This document shows, in pieces, positions 6,385 to 13,864 of a stretch of DNA of 17,636 bases. A program made the translations under genes and the position numbers. Within the stretch, counting starts at the first letter, position 1. The number at the start of each line of letters is the position of its first letter. Where the stretch lies: contig NZ_CP149931.1 of NCBI RefSeq assembly GCF_037949285.1, positions 1 to 17,636 of the forward strand. Reading direction: 5' to 3'. The notes beneath the pieces are model-generated. The model had not been told where the DNA came from. It saw nothing but the letters and a program-made list of their open reading frames with translations, and searched no databases. The stretch comes from Thioclava sp. GXIMD4216. Its GTDB lineage: Bacteria; Pseudomonadota; Alphaproteobacteria; Rhodobacterales; Rhodobacteraceae.

Positions 6385-9300
6385 ATGAATTTGTTCAACC
6401 GTAAGACCCTGAAGCGCCACATCAAAGACGATCCAATCCCAGCAGATCATCTGGCTGCGCTGGAAGCCTGGGCGGAGCTGATAAGCTCGGGCCGGATTGA
6501 ACGCCTAAAAGAGACCGCCCTGCACGGGCAGTTCGCCTCCAAGATCGTTGAAGGTGTTCTCGGTTACCACGGTCCAGCTGGCGGGGCAGACTACAACGTC
6601 TCAACCGAACAAAATATTCTGCGCGGCAGCGTCGATCTGGCGCTTGGCCGCTTTGGCGGCAAGACACCTGACATCGTGGCACCATTCGAGCTGAAGGGCG
6701 CGGATACCCGCGACCTCGATGCAATCATGCCGGGCCGGAACAAGAGCCCCGTTCAACAGGCGTGGGAATACGCCATGAACGCACGCGGCGTAAAATGGGT
6801 TTTGGTCTCGAACATGATCGAGCTGCGCTTCTACGGCTTCGGGGAAGGCACCTCGGCCTATGAGGAATTCCGCCTCGACCAGCTGACAGACCCCGAAGAA
6901 TACGCGCGCTTCATGCTGCTCCTGTCAGCGGAGAATCTGCTGTCTGGCCGCACGGCTGATCTGCTGAAAGAAAGCCGCCGCGAAGACAAGGACATCACCG
7001 ACAGCCTGTATCAGGACTACAAGGACCTGCGCCTCAAGCTCCTGAGCGCGGTCCAAAAAGCCGATGCCTCGATCGCCCCCCTCGATGCGATTGCCATCGC
7101 GCAGAAGATCCTCGATCGGGTGCTGTTCATCGCCTTTGCCGAAGATACCGGCCTGCTGCCAAACAACACACTGGAAAACGCCTTCATCGCGCGTGACCCT
7201 TACAACCCTCGCCCCATCTGGGACAATTTCAAAGGCCTATTCCGTGCCATCGACTTGGGTAGCGATGAGCTGAAGATCCCAAGATACAATGGCGGCCTGT
7301 TCCGCGAAGACGCGGTGATCAACGGGCTAATCATATCCGATGACGTCTGTGAAGGGTTCAAGACCTTAGGCGGCTATGACTTCGCATCCGAAGTCTCGGT
7401 CACCGTCCTAGGCCACATTTTTGAACAGTCCATCGCGGACGTGGAACGCCTGCAGGCGATCGCGCGCGGTGAAGAAGAAGAGCCCGAGAAAACCACCGGC
7501 ACAAGCGGACGACGCAAGCGTGACGGTGTCGTCTATACTCCTGATTACATTGCACGCTTCATCGTGGCCGAGACTCTTGGCACGCACCTGAGAGAAATTT
7601 TTGAGGACACCTTACGCGCTCATGCCAAGAAGGGCGCGGATGTCAGCGACTACGAAAACATCTCCTGGCGGAAAAAGTCGGCCGAACTGGAAGCCTGGCA
7701 GGCCTATCGCGAGCGCCTGAGAACCTTGCGCATTGTTGATCCCGCCTGTGGTTCAGGTGTGTTCCTGATCATGGCCTTCGACTTCATGAAGGCCGAACTG
7801 ACCCGCGTGAACGACAAGATCAAAGACTTGCTTCCGAAAGCTGAATATTTTGGGGACCTACTCGACTATGTCCCAGATAGTGAAATTCTGACCGGCAATC
7901 TCTTCGGCGTAGACGTGAACGAAGAAAGCATCGAGATCACCAAACTGTCGCTTTGGATCAAGACCGCCCGACGTGGCAAGGTTCTCGACAGCCTCTCGGG
8001 CAGTATCCGCGTCGGCGATAGCCTGATCGAAGACAGCAACTTCGCCTATCTCGACCACGCCTTCACTTGGGAAACGGCCTTCCCCGGTGTCTTTGCCGAA
8101 GGCGGTTTCGACGTGGTCCTGGGCAACCCGCCCTATGTGCGGATGGAATTCCTGAAGCTGCTGAAACCCTATCTGGAAAAGCGCTATGAGGTCGTGTCCG
8201 ATCGGGCCGATCTCTACTGCTATTTCTACGAACGCGGCCTGCGCCTGCTGAAACCGGGCGGGCGCTTGGGCTACATTTCCTCGAACACTTTTTTCAAGAC
8301 TGGCTCGGGCAAGCCCCTGCGCGAATACCTTTTGAAAGAGGCCACTATCGAAAGCGTGGTCGATTTTGGCGACCTGCAAGTCTTCGAGGGCGTAACCACC
8401 TATCCGGCGATCCTGATCATGAAACGCGGGGCCGCGCCCAAAGGGCATGAGCTGCGCTTTTGGAAGGTGGATGCCCTGCCGGAAAACAACTTCTTGGCCA
8501 CTTGGGAAGCTGCTGCCGGCCCATATCCACAGACGGCCTTGGGTGCCGGATCGTGGGAACTGGAAAACCCTGCCCTGCGCGCCCTGCGCGACAAGATCAG
8601 GACAGGCAGAAAAACTCTAAAGGACGTTTACGGATCACCGCTCTACGGTATCAAAACAGGCCTGAACGCTGCCTTTGTGATCGACAACGCCACCAAGGAG
8701 CGCCTCTGCGCCCAGGACCCAAAGTCTGCCGATCTTCTGCATCCTTTCCTCGAAGGCAAAGACCTGAAACGCTGGCGGGCCGAACCGCGCGGCCTGTGGC
8801 TGATCTACATCCCTAAAAACCGGATCAACATTGACGATTATCCAGCCATTCGGGATTGGCTACTTCCATTCAAGGATCAGCTGGAAAAGCGGGCCACCAA
8901 GCAGGAATGGTTCGAGCTCCAACAGGCGCAGGAGGCCTACTTGCCTTACTTTGAGGGCGCAAAGGTGCTCTACCCTGAATTTTGTAATGTGCCACAGTTC
9001 CAGTTGGAAGACGGACATTTCACGAACAACAAATGCTACTTTATCGGTTCAGACGACGCCTGGCTCGCAGCTTTCCTGAACTCCAAAGTGGCTTGGTTCA
9101 CGATCACCGGAAACAGTGTTCCTGTTCGTGGTGGCTTCCACCAAATGCACTCTCAGTTTGTCGAGCAGGCCGTGATACCAAAAATCTCGGCTGAGCAGAA
9201 AACCGACCTTGAGGGCCTAACCAACAGTTGCCAGACAGCGGCCCAAAAACGCCTGGCACTCCAAACCGCTCTCACGCGCCGCCTACCAGACCTCTGCCCG

Positions 9301-9573
9301 CCTGGACGCGAACCCAAGCTCACCAACAAGCTCAAGGAATGGTGGACCCTGCCCGACTTCGCCACCTTCCGCGCCGAGGTGAAGAAGGTGTTCAAGGCCG
9401 ACATCCCGCTTGCTGATCGCTCCGACTGGGAGGATTGGATCAACCGCGACCGCGCTGAGATCGCCCGCCTGACCGCCGAAATCGCCCAGGCCGAAGCCCG
9501 GATCGGCAGCATCGTCTATGACCTGTTCGACCTGACCGAAGACGAAATCGCGCTGTTGGAGGCGGCCATATGA
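6385..9573 (+). CDS. single-chain type IIG restriction-modification enzyme (Eco57I-like)
   Basis: A 1062-aa fusion of nuclease, adenine methyltransferase and target-recognition domain. Asp84 (GSVDLAL), Glu102 and Lys104 (FELKG) and QQAWEYA (124-130) form a PD-(D/E)XK nuclease with a QxxxY motif. A helical connector fills about 165-375. Methyltransferase motif X (GVVYTPDYIARFIV, 381-394), motif I DPACGSG (452-458) and motif IV NPPY (581-584) are intact; NPPY indicates N6-adenine methylation. The part from about 700 to 960 resembles TaqI-like specificity domains, ending in a helical tail. Such enzymes cut unmethylated DNA at a distance from an asymmetric site and need no partner. The recognition site cannot be predicted from the sequence. 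It follows abiEii by 3 nt with no promoter of its own in view, so AbiEi probably controls its expression. A short ATG frame overlaps its stop. Confidence 0.9.
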   Translation: MNLFNRKTLKRHIKDDPIPADHLAALEAWAELISSGRIERLKETALHGQFASKIVEGVLGYHGPAGGADYNVSTEQNILRGSVDLALGRFGGKTPDIVAPFELKGADTRDLDAIMPGRNKSPVQQAWEYAMNARGVKWVLVSNMIELRFYGFGEGTSAYEEFRLDQLTDPEEYARFMLLLSAENLLSGRTADLLKESRREDKDITDSLYQDYKDLRLKLLSAVQKADASIAPLDAIAIAQKILDRVLFIAFAEDTGLLPNNTLENAFIARDPYNPRPIWDNFKGLFRAIDLGSDELKIPRYNGGLFREDAVINGLIISDDVCEGFKTLGGYDFASEVSVTVLGHIFEQSIADVERLQAIARGEEEEPEKTTGTSGRRKRDGVVYTPDYIARFIVAETLGTHLREIFEDTLRAHAKKGADVSDYENISWRKKSAELEAWQAYRERLRTLRIVDPACGSGVFLIMAFDFMKAELTRVNDKIKDLLPKAEYFGDLLDYVPDSEILTGNLFGVDVNEESIEITKLSLWIKTARRGKVLDSLSGSIRVGDSLIEDSNFAYLDHAFTWETAFPGVFAEGGFDVVLGNPPYVRMEFLKLLKPYLEKRYEVVSDRADLYCYFYERGLRLLKPGGRLGYISSNTFFKTGSGKPLREYLLKEATIESVVDFGDLQVFEGVTTYPAILIMKRGAAPKGHELRFWKVDALPENNFLATWEAAAGPYPQTALGAGSWELENPALRALRDKIRTGRKTLKDVYGSPLYGIKTGLNAAFVIDNATKERLCAQDPKSADLLHPFLEGKDLKRWRAEPRGLWLIYIPKNRINIDDYPAIRDWLLPFKDQLEKRATKQEWFELQQAQEAYLPYFEGAKVLYPEFCNVPQFQLEDGHFTNNKCYFIGSDDAWLAAFLNSKVAWFTITGNSVPVRGGFHQMHSQFVEQAVIPKISAEQKTDLEGLTNSCQTAAQKRLALQTALTRRLPDLCPPGREPKLTNKLKEWWTLPDFATFRAEVKKVFKADIPLADRSDWEDWINRDRAEIARLTAEIAQAEARIGSIVYDLFDLTEDEIALLEAAI

Positions 9574-9623
9574 CCGATACACCAGCACCAAGACCTTTGG
9601 GTTCAAAGCTTTTCGAACGGTAA
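9570..9623 (+). pseudogene. stub of a possible fourth operon gene
   Basis: ATG 9570 overlaps the RM stop as ATGA, the classic coupling arrangement, and the frame reads MTDTPAPRPLGSKLFER before a TAA at 9621-9623. The peptide is too short to identify. Since the resolvase/transposon segment starts only about 40 bp further on, it is likely the 5' end of a gene that was cut off when that segment arrived. It may instead be a chance overlap. Confidence 0.4.
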
Positions 9624-9665
9624 TGCAGACGACCAGGACACGTAACTTGCCTCGCCCGGCGGGCG

Positions 9666-10238
9666 TCAAGGTTTCTGAAGACTGGGTTGAATACGCTTCT
9701 CAACCCGCCGCACCGTCCGCTCGCTGACCTCGAAGAGCCGCGCGATCTCGGAGATTGCGCGTTGTTCCTCGTCACGCATCCGGCGCACCTCGGCCTTCTG
9801 GGCAAGCGACAGGGCAGGGGGCCTACCTCCTACCCGGCCGCGCTTGCGGGCCGCCGCCAGCCCCTCCATGGTTCGCTCGGCAATCCGCTCGCGTTCGAAC
9901 TGCGAGATGGATGCGAATACATGGAATGTCAGGCGACCTGCCGGGGTCGTGGTGTCGATGTCCTCGGCCAGGGACCGGAACCCAGCACCTTTCGCACGGA
10001 TCGCCGCGACGATCTCCAGAAGGTCTTTCAGGGACCGGGCCAGACGGTCATATTTGGTGACTGTCACAACGTCGCCCTCGCGGAGCTGATCCAGCATCCG
10101 ATCCAGCTCGGTCCGCGCGCGCTTCGATCCACTGATCCGGTCCGCGAAAATCCTCCCGGCTCCGGCGGCCGAAAGGGCGTCAGCTTGTGAATCAAGGCTC
10201 TGGTCGCCAGTGCTGACGCGGGCATATCCGATGATCAT
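9666..10238 (-). CDS. serine resolvase/invertase (TnpR-like)
   Basis: A 190-aa site-specific recombinase that resolves cointegrates or plasmid dimers at an adjacent res site. MIIGYARVSTGDQSL at the N terminus holds catalytic Ser9; the central part has YDRLARSLKDLL and the Arg-rich FERERIAERTMEGLAAAR. The C terminus (about 150-183, with AISEIARLFEVSERTVRRVEK) is the helix-turn-helix that binds res. Length and motifs are complete, so it should be active. It points away from the IS. No Tn3-type transposase is present in the window, so it is either the remnant of a Tn3-family transposon or a plasmid multimer-resolution gene. Confidence 0.9.
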   Translation of the reverse strand: MIIGYARVSTGDQSLDSQADALSAAGAGRIFADRISGSKRARTELDRMLDQLREGDVVTVTKYDRLARSLKDLLEIVAAIRAKGAGFRSLAEDIDTTTPAGRLTFHVFASISQFERERIAERTMEGLAAARKRGRVGGRPPALSLAQKAEVRRMRDEEQRAISEIARLFEVSERTVRRVEKRIQPSLQKP

Positions 10239-10244
10239 GCGTCA

Positions 10245-10390
10245 CTGTGACAAAAACCTGCCAGAACCGCAAAGGTTTTGCCTATGGTTTTTGTCACAGC
10301 TAACTGATTGATCTAACGTGGGGCAGGGGGCTTGGACAAAAACGACCGTTTTAGGCGCATAAGTTCTGTCACGGGGTTTATGTCTGGTGT
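10245..10390. other. res-like recombination region upstream of the resolvase
   Basis: A perfect 14-bp inverted repeat, CTGTGACAAAAACC (10245-10258) and GGTTTTTGTCACAG (10286-10299), with a nested AAAACCT/AGGTTTT pair (10253-10259, 10273-10279). A further imperfect element runs from GGACAAAAACG (about 10334) to GTTCTGTCAC (about 10374). Resolvase res regions contain several such imperfect inverted sites just upstream of tnpR, so this is the likely substrate and also the operator of the resolvase gene. Subsite limits are approximate. Confidence 0.6.
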
Positions 10391-10395
10391 GCGGA

Positions 10396-11911
10396 GATAT
10401 TGTTGAAAAAGTCCGTTGCTTGACGCCCGAGGCTTTGATTCACTCGTTCTAAGAGTGGAGGTCATTGCAATGATGGGGCCAAGGCAAGTTGCGCAGGGCG
10501 CTTTGTTTTACGATTTCTCTATAGAGAACTTCGTGCCGTTGGATCACCCGGTGCGCGGTATCGACCGGTTCCTTGACCTTTCGGATGTACGGCCAATGCT
10601 GGCACCGTTCTACAGTTCTGGCGGGCGCCCCTCGATCGATCCCGAGCTGATGATCCGCATGCTTCTGCTGGGCTATTGCATGGGCATTCAGTCCGAGCGG
10701 CGGCTTTGCGACGAGGTTCATGTCAATCTGGCGTATCGTTGGTTTTGCCGGCTCGATCTGACCGACGCGGTGCCGGATCATTCGACATTTTCCAAGAACC
10801 GGCACGGGCGCTTTCGCGAGAGCGGGCTGTTCCGTCATCTGTTCGAGACCGTCCTGCAACGATGCATCGACGAAGGTTTGGTCGGTGGTCACAGCTTCGG
10901 TGTCGATGCCAGCTTGATACCGGCGAATGCCAATCAGACGCGAGGCGTTGACAGCAAGGAAGGCCTGCCCCCGGAGCTGCTGTCTCGCGCCGTGAGTGAA
11001 TATATCGAAACGCTCGACGATGCGGCCTTTGGCGCTGCAACCGCAGTCGTTCCCAAGTACATCTCGCCGGTAGACCCGGCCGCCCGTTGGACGGGAGCCG
11101 ACGGCGGTGCCGCATACTTTGCCTATTCTACCAATTATCTGGTGGACTTGGATAATGCTGTGATCGTCGATGTCGAGCCAACAGCTCCGATACGGCCAGC
11201 GGAAGCGCGCGCCGCACGGGACATGATCGACCGCGTTCAGCAACGCTTTGGCATCAAACCCGGAACGTTGGTCGGCGATACAGGCTACGGATCGGCCGAA
11301 ATGTTGGGCTGGCTGGTGGAGGAGCGCAAGATTGCCCCTCACATCCCCGTCTGGGACAAATCGAAACGCACCGACGGCACCTTCTCGCGGGACGACTTCG
11401 TCTACGATACGACCTCCGATCGGTATACCTGTCCTGCCGGAAATACGCTCGAGACGTCCCGCCGGAAGTTCTCGAAGCCGCGCGCCACGAATGTCAGCAA
11501 GGACGGATTGATCCGCTACCGCGCGCGCAAGCAGGACTGCGACACCTGCCACCTGAAAGCGCAATGCTGCCCGACCCAACCCGCCCGAAAAGTGCTCCGC
11601 TCGGTTCACGAAGCGGCCCGAGACATTGCTCGCGAAATTCGCAAAACCGACGCCTACATGACCTCGTTCATGCAAAGGCGAAAGGTCGAGATGCTTTTTG
11701 CCCATCTGAAACGATATATCGGCCTGCGCATGATGCGGCTGCGTGGACCCAAAGGTGCAACCGAACAATTCCAACTCGCCGCAACCGCCCAGAACCTCCG
11801 CAAACTGGCCAAGTTGGTGACCAGGCCAGCCCTAGCATGAGCGAAGTCGGCAAGCCGATCTTTTAGGATCGTACGCAAAACGCTTCGAACGTCGACTTTT
11901 TCAACAATATC
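10396..11911 (+). mobile_element. complete insertion sequence, IS1182 type (1516 bp)
   Basis: Perfect 18-bp terminal inverted repeats GATATTGTTGAAAAAGTC (10396-10413) and GACTTTTTCAACAATATC (11894-11911) enclose one intact transposase gene. CGGA directly flanks both ends (10392-10395 and 11912-11915) and may be a 4-bp target duplication. Intact ends, flanks and gene point to a recent insertion. Joining the flanks gives TGTCTGG...CCGGACA around the insertion point, an imperfect inverted repeat, so the target may itself have been a resolvase-type site. Confidence 0.88.
10470..11840 (+). CDS. IS1182-family DDE transposase
   Basis: 456-aa transposase. The frame opens earlier (10416), but ATG 10470 follows GGAGG (10457-10461) at good spacing. 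The N-terminal part (about 15-115, with SGGRPSIDPELMIRMLLLGY and DHSTFSKNR) is the DUF772-like domain typical of the family. Candidate catalytic residues are Asp146 (GVDASLIPA), Asp270 (VGDTGYGSAE) and Glu407 (RRKVEMLFAHLKRYIGL). A Cys cluster (CDTCHLKAQCC, about 357-367) precedes the last acid, as is usual in IS1182 elements. No frameshift or missing motif is apparent. Confidence 0.93.
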   Translation: MMGPRQVAQGALFYDFSIENFVPLDHPVRGIDRFLDLSDVRPMLAPFYSSGGRPSIDPELMIRMLLLGYCMGIQSERRLCDEVHVNLAYRWFCRLDLTDAVPDHSTFSKNRHGRFRESGLFRHLFETVLQRCIDEGLVGGHSFGVDASLIPANANQTRGVDSKEGLPPELLSRAVSEYIETLDDAAFGAATAVVPKYISPVDPAARWTGADGGAAYFAYSTNYLVDLDNAVIVDVEPTAPIRPAEARAARDMIDRVQQRFGIKPGTLVGDTGYGSAEMLGWLVEERKIAPHIPVWDKSKRTDGTFSRDDFVYDTTSDRYTCPAGNTLETSRRKFSKPRATNVSKDGLIRYRARKQDCDTCHLKAQCCPTQPARKVLRSVHEAARDIAREIRKTDAYMTSFMQRRKVEMLFAHLKRYIGLRMMRLRGPKGATEQFQLAATAQNLRKLAKLVTRPALA

Positions 11912-11947
11912 CGGACCTTCCGGACATTCAGCGATCAGCCGGTACAA

Positions 11948-12055
11948 ATGCAGTATGACGATGAAGTGGCTCCCAACCGCAGAAAACTGGGAGCTGCGCC
12001 GTGGCGCAACTCCCGGAAGGGGTTGTTCGAGATCGCCCCAGAAAGGGGAGCCTAA
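11948..12055 (+). CDS. short open frame of unknown origin right of the IS
   Basis: Right of the IS one frame stays open from the IS edge to TAA 12053-12055, with an ATG at 11948 giving 35 aa (MQYDDEVAPNRRKLGAAPWRN...EIAPERGA). The peptide looks coding-like in composition but I do not recognise it. It could be the 3' remnant of a gene interrupted by the resolvase/IS segment, a genuine small gene, or chance. The tail end of the minus-strand hmp transcript would run across it. Confidence 0.25.
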   Translation: MQYDDEVAPNRRKLGAAPWRNSRKGLFEIAPERGA

Positions 12056-12059
12056 CCCC
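12041..12059 (-). terminator. candidate terminator of hmp
   Basis: Read on the minus strand, GGGG-TTAGGCT-CCCC is followed by TTTCT. It begins 28 bp after the hmp stop. The stem is only 4 bp and the T-tract short, so this is tentative. Confidence 0.3.
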
Positions 12060-12086
12060 ACCATTCGGTGCGTAGAAATCCGTCCA

Positions 12087-13268
12087 CTAGCTAATCTGTT
12101 CTGCTGCAGGGCCAAAGAATTCATAGTGGATACGCGCAGCCGGAACATTGGCAGCCTGAAGACCGCCGACTATGGCTTTCATAAAACCGACTGGACCGCA
12201 AACGAAGTAGTCCGTGGAGCCCGTATCACTAATACCGGCCAGCCAGCTTACGTCAATCTGACCAGGGCGGACACCCGCGTTCAGATCCGCATCTGTGGGT
12301 TGCTCATAAAAGACGTAACTTTCGGTCGCTCCGAGGCTCAGCGCGTTCCGCATTGCATGGCGCTCGCGATCGCGGGCCGCGTGCACGGACACGATACGTC
12401 GATTTCCCCCACCATAACTTTCCAACATCGACACCATAGGCGTAAGACCGACGCCGCCGGAGAGAAGAACAACATCATGCTTACCGGCAGGATCGAGAAA
12501 GAATTCGCCCGCAGGAGCGGAGACGTCAATTTCGTATCCGACGCCCACGCTGTCGTGAAGCCAGTTGGAAATCCGGCCTCCTGGCTCACGCTTAACGGTA
12601 ATACGGTAGGTCTTGCCATTTGGAGCGGAGGAAATCGAATAGTTCCGACGAAACTCTTCTCCCTCTTCCGGGGCGAAGCGGAAACTCAAATACTGGCCGG
12701 GGCGATGGCGCAAAACGGATCCTCCGTCAACCGGGCGCAGGACGAAGGATGTAATCTCTGGGGTTTCCGGGGACTTCTCGATGACCTCAAAACGTCGCCA
12801 TCCTCGCCACCCTCCTTCGGCCGCCGCTGAAACTGAGTAGATTTCCTCTTCCCGCTCGATCAGCGTATCCGCAAGGAACCAGTAGGCTTCGCCCCATGCC
12901 TCAAGGATAGCAGGAGTGGCAGCTTCTCCAAGAACCTCGGAGACAGCGCCTAGCAAAGCTTTGGCAACGTGGGGATAGTGTTCCGGCAAGATTTGTAGGC
13001 CCACGTGTTTCTGCGCAATACGTTCCAGCGCAGATACCAAGACGCCCGGGTTTCGGATGTGGGTGGCATAGGCAATTAGCGCTCCTGCCAGCGCCTTGTG
13101 CTGTGGAGAGTTCCCGTGCTGATGGGACATGTTGAAAAGCGCCCTGATTTCGGGGGCGGCAAGCAGCCGTTTGTACATGCTGGGCACGATCTGATCTGCG
13201 TGAGCAGCCACGACCGGCGCTGTTGCTTCGATGATTTCCAGAGTTGCCTCGGTGAGGGGCTTGGCCAT
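12087..13268 (-). CDS. hmp: flavohemoprotein, nitric oxide dioxygenase
   Basis: Converts nitric oxide plus oxygen to nitrate using NAD(P)H, FAD and heme in the cytoplasm. The 393-aa length and domain order are canonical. The globin domain (about 1-140) has proximal His88 in ERIAQKHVGLQI and the conserved MYKRLL and FNMSHQ segments. The FAD domain (about 153-260) has RNYSISSAP at 208-216. The NAD domain has GGVGLTPM (271-278), CGPVGFM (357-363) and the C-terminal HYEFFGP (381-387). ATG is preceded by AGGAG. It is transcribed divergently from an NsrR-type regulator across two operators, so NO should induce it. The nearby res/IS segment suggests that the module reached this plasmid by transposition, but no right-hand transposon end was found. 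Confidence 0.95.
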   Translation of the reverse strand: MAKPLTEATLEIIEATAPVVAAHADQIVPSMYKRLLAAPEIRALFNMSHQHGNSPQHKALAGALIAYATHIRNPGVLVSALERIAQKHVGLQILPEHYPHVAKALLGAVSEVLGEAATPAILEAWGEAYWFLADTLIEREEEIYSVSAAAEGGWRGWRRFEVIEKSPETPEITSFVLRPVDGGSVLRHRPGQYLSFRFAPEEGEEFRRNYSISSAPNGKTYRITVKREPGGRISNWLHDSVGVGYEIDVSAPAGEFFLDPAGKHDVVLLSGGVGLTPMVSMLESYGGGNRRIVSVHAARDRERHAMRNALSLGATESYVFYEQPTDADLNAGVRPGQIDVSWLAGISDTGSTDYFVCGPVGFMKAIVGGLQAANVPAARIHYEFFGPAAEQIS

Positions 13269-13279
13269 GCCGTTCTCCT

Positions 13280-13314
13280 GCCTTATAGGTTCCGATCATT
13301 GGAATCTATAAGGC
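13280..13314. promoter_or_regulatory. NsrR-type operator 1
   Basis: GCCTTATAGGTTCC (13280-13293) and GGAATCTATAAGGC (13301-13314) are inverted copies with a single mismatch, separated by GATCATT. The inner half-sites are TTCC-N7-GGAA. It begins 12 bp upstream of the hmp start codon. Binding here would block hmp transcription. Confidence 0.7.
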
Positions 13315-13332
13315 GTAATAAAATGATTCCAA
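13305..13332 (-). promoter_or_regulatory. candidate hmp promoter overlapping both operators
   Basis: On the minus strand TTGGAA (13332-13327), 16-bp spacer, TATAGA (13310-13305). The -10 falls inside operator 1 and the -35 inside operator 2. Confidence 0.45.
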
Positions 13333-13342
13333 CTGACGGAAT
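13326..13342. promoter_or_regulatory. NsrR-type operator 2
   Basis: ATTCC-AACTGAC-GGAAT: the same TTCC-N7-GGAA architecture as operator 1, 37 bp further on. The repeat of half-site and spacer makes one shared dimeric regulator likely, and the neighbouring Rrf2 protein is the obvious candidate. Confidence 0.6.
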
Positions 13343-13415
13343 GTATTTAACAGTGCGTCATACTGTCGCATTTTTTTTCGCGAAGACTCCGAGCGGAACG
13401 GAAAGGGCACAACTG

Positions 13416-13841
13416 ATGAGGCTAAATGACACCACAGACCTGGCGCTACGAATTATGATCTATGCCGCGTCGGTCCATCCGCGGCGCTTCAACATTGATC
13501 AGATCGTGCAGACCTATGCTCTTCCGCGCAGTACAATCATGAAAGTAGTCAGTTCCCTGACCCAAGGAGCTCTGCTTTCCGCGCAGCGAGGACGTGGAGG
13601 CGGTTTATACCTCGCGCGTGAAGCCTCAGAAATCTCTGTCGGCGACATTATTCAACATATGGAAACGGATTTCGACCTGGTGGAATGCATGCGTACCGGT
13701 AACCGCTGCACGATTACCGAAAGCTGCAAACTGATCCCACCGTTAATCGCCGCGCGAAAGGCATTCATCGAAACGATTGGCCGATATTCTGTTGCTGATG
13801 TCGCACTTGCTCCAAGCGATTTCGGTATGGATACAGCCTAG
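13416..13841 (+). CDS. nsrR: NsrR-type Rrf2-family nitric-oxide-sensing repressor
   Basis: 141-aa Rrf2 protein that carries an iron-sulfur cluster and releases DNA when the cluster reacts with NO. The frame is open far upstream, but ATG 13416 gives the family start (MRLNDTTDLALRIMIYAA) after GAAAGGG. A winged helix occupies about 5-70 (LPRSTIMKVVSSL, then the Gly-rich wing RGRGGGLYLAR). Cys91, Cys98 and Cys104 (C-x6-C-x5-C) are the cluster ligands in the expected place. IscR-like alternatives are less likely given the hmp neighbour and the absence of iron-sulfur assembly genes. The two operators upstream suggest that it regulates itself and hmp. Confidence 0.85.
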   Translation: MRLNDTTDLALRIMIYAASVHPRRFNIDQIVQTYALPRSTIMKVVSSLTQGALLSAQRGRGGGLYLAREASEISVGDIIQHMETDFDLVECMRTGNRCTITESCKLIPPLIAARKAFIETIGRYSVADVALAPSDFGMDTA

Positions 13842-13864
13842 CTCAAGCCAAATCTGAGACGACG

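Noticed and set aside
7858..8448. 196-aa minus-strand frame within the RM gene
   Set aside because: Shadow of the methyltransferase domain; no ribosome binding site or family.
10449..11774. 441-aa frame on the minus strand inside the IS
   Set aside because: Exact antisense shadow of the transposase, caused by GC-rich codon bias; no start signals and no recognisable domain.
9624..12086. Complete Tn3-family transposon around the resolvase
   Set aside because: No Tn3-type transposase gene and no 38-bp GGGG-type terminal repeats could be found in the window; only the resolvase and a res-like region are supported.
11955..12830. 291-aa plus-strand frame opposite hmp
   Set aside because: Antisense shadow of the canonical flavohemoprotein; its residues match nothing recognisable.
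13098..13415. Long N-terminal extension of the nsrR frame
   Set aside because: It covers the hmp 5' end and the intergenic operators; the Rrf2 family start is at MRLNDTTDLAL (ATG 13416).
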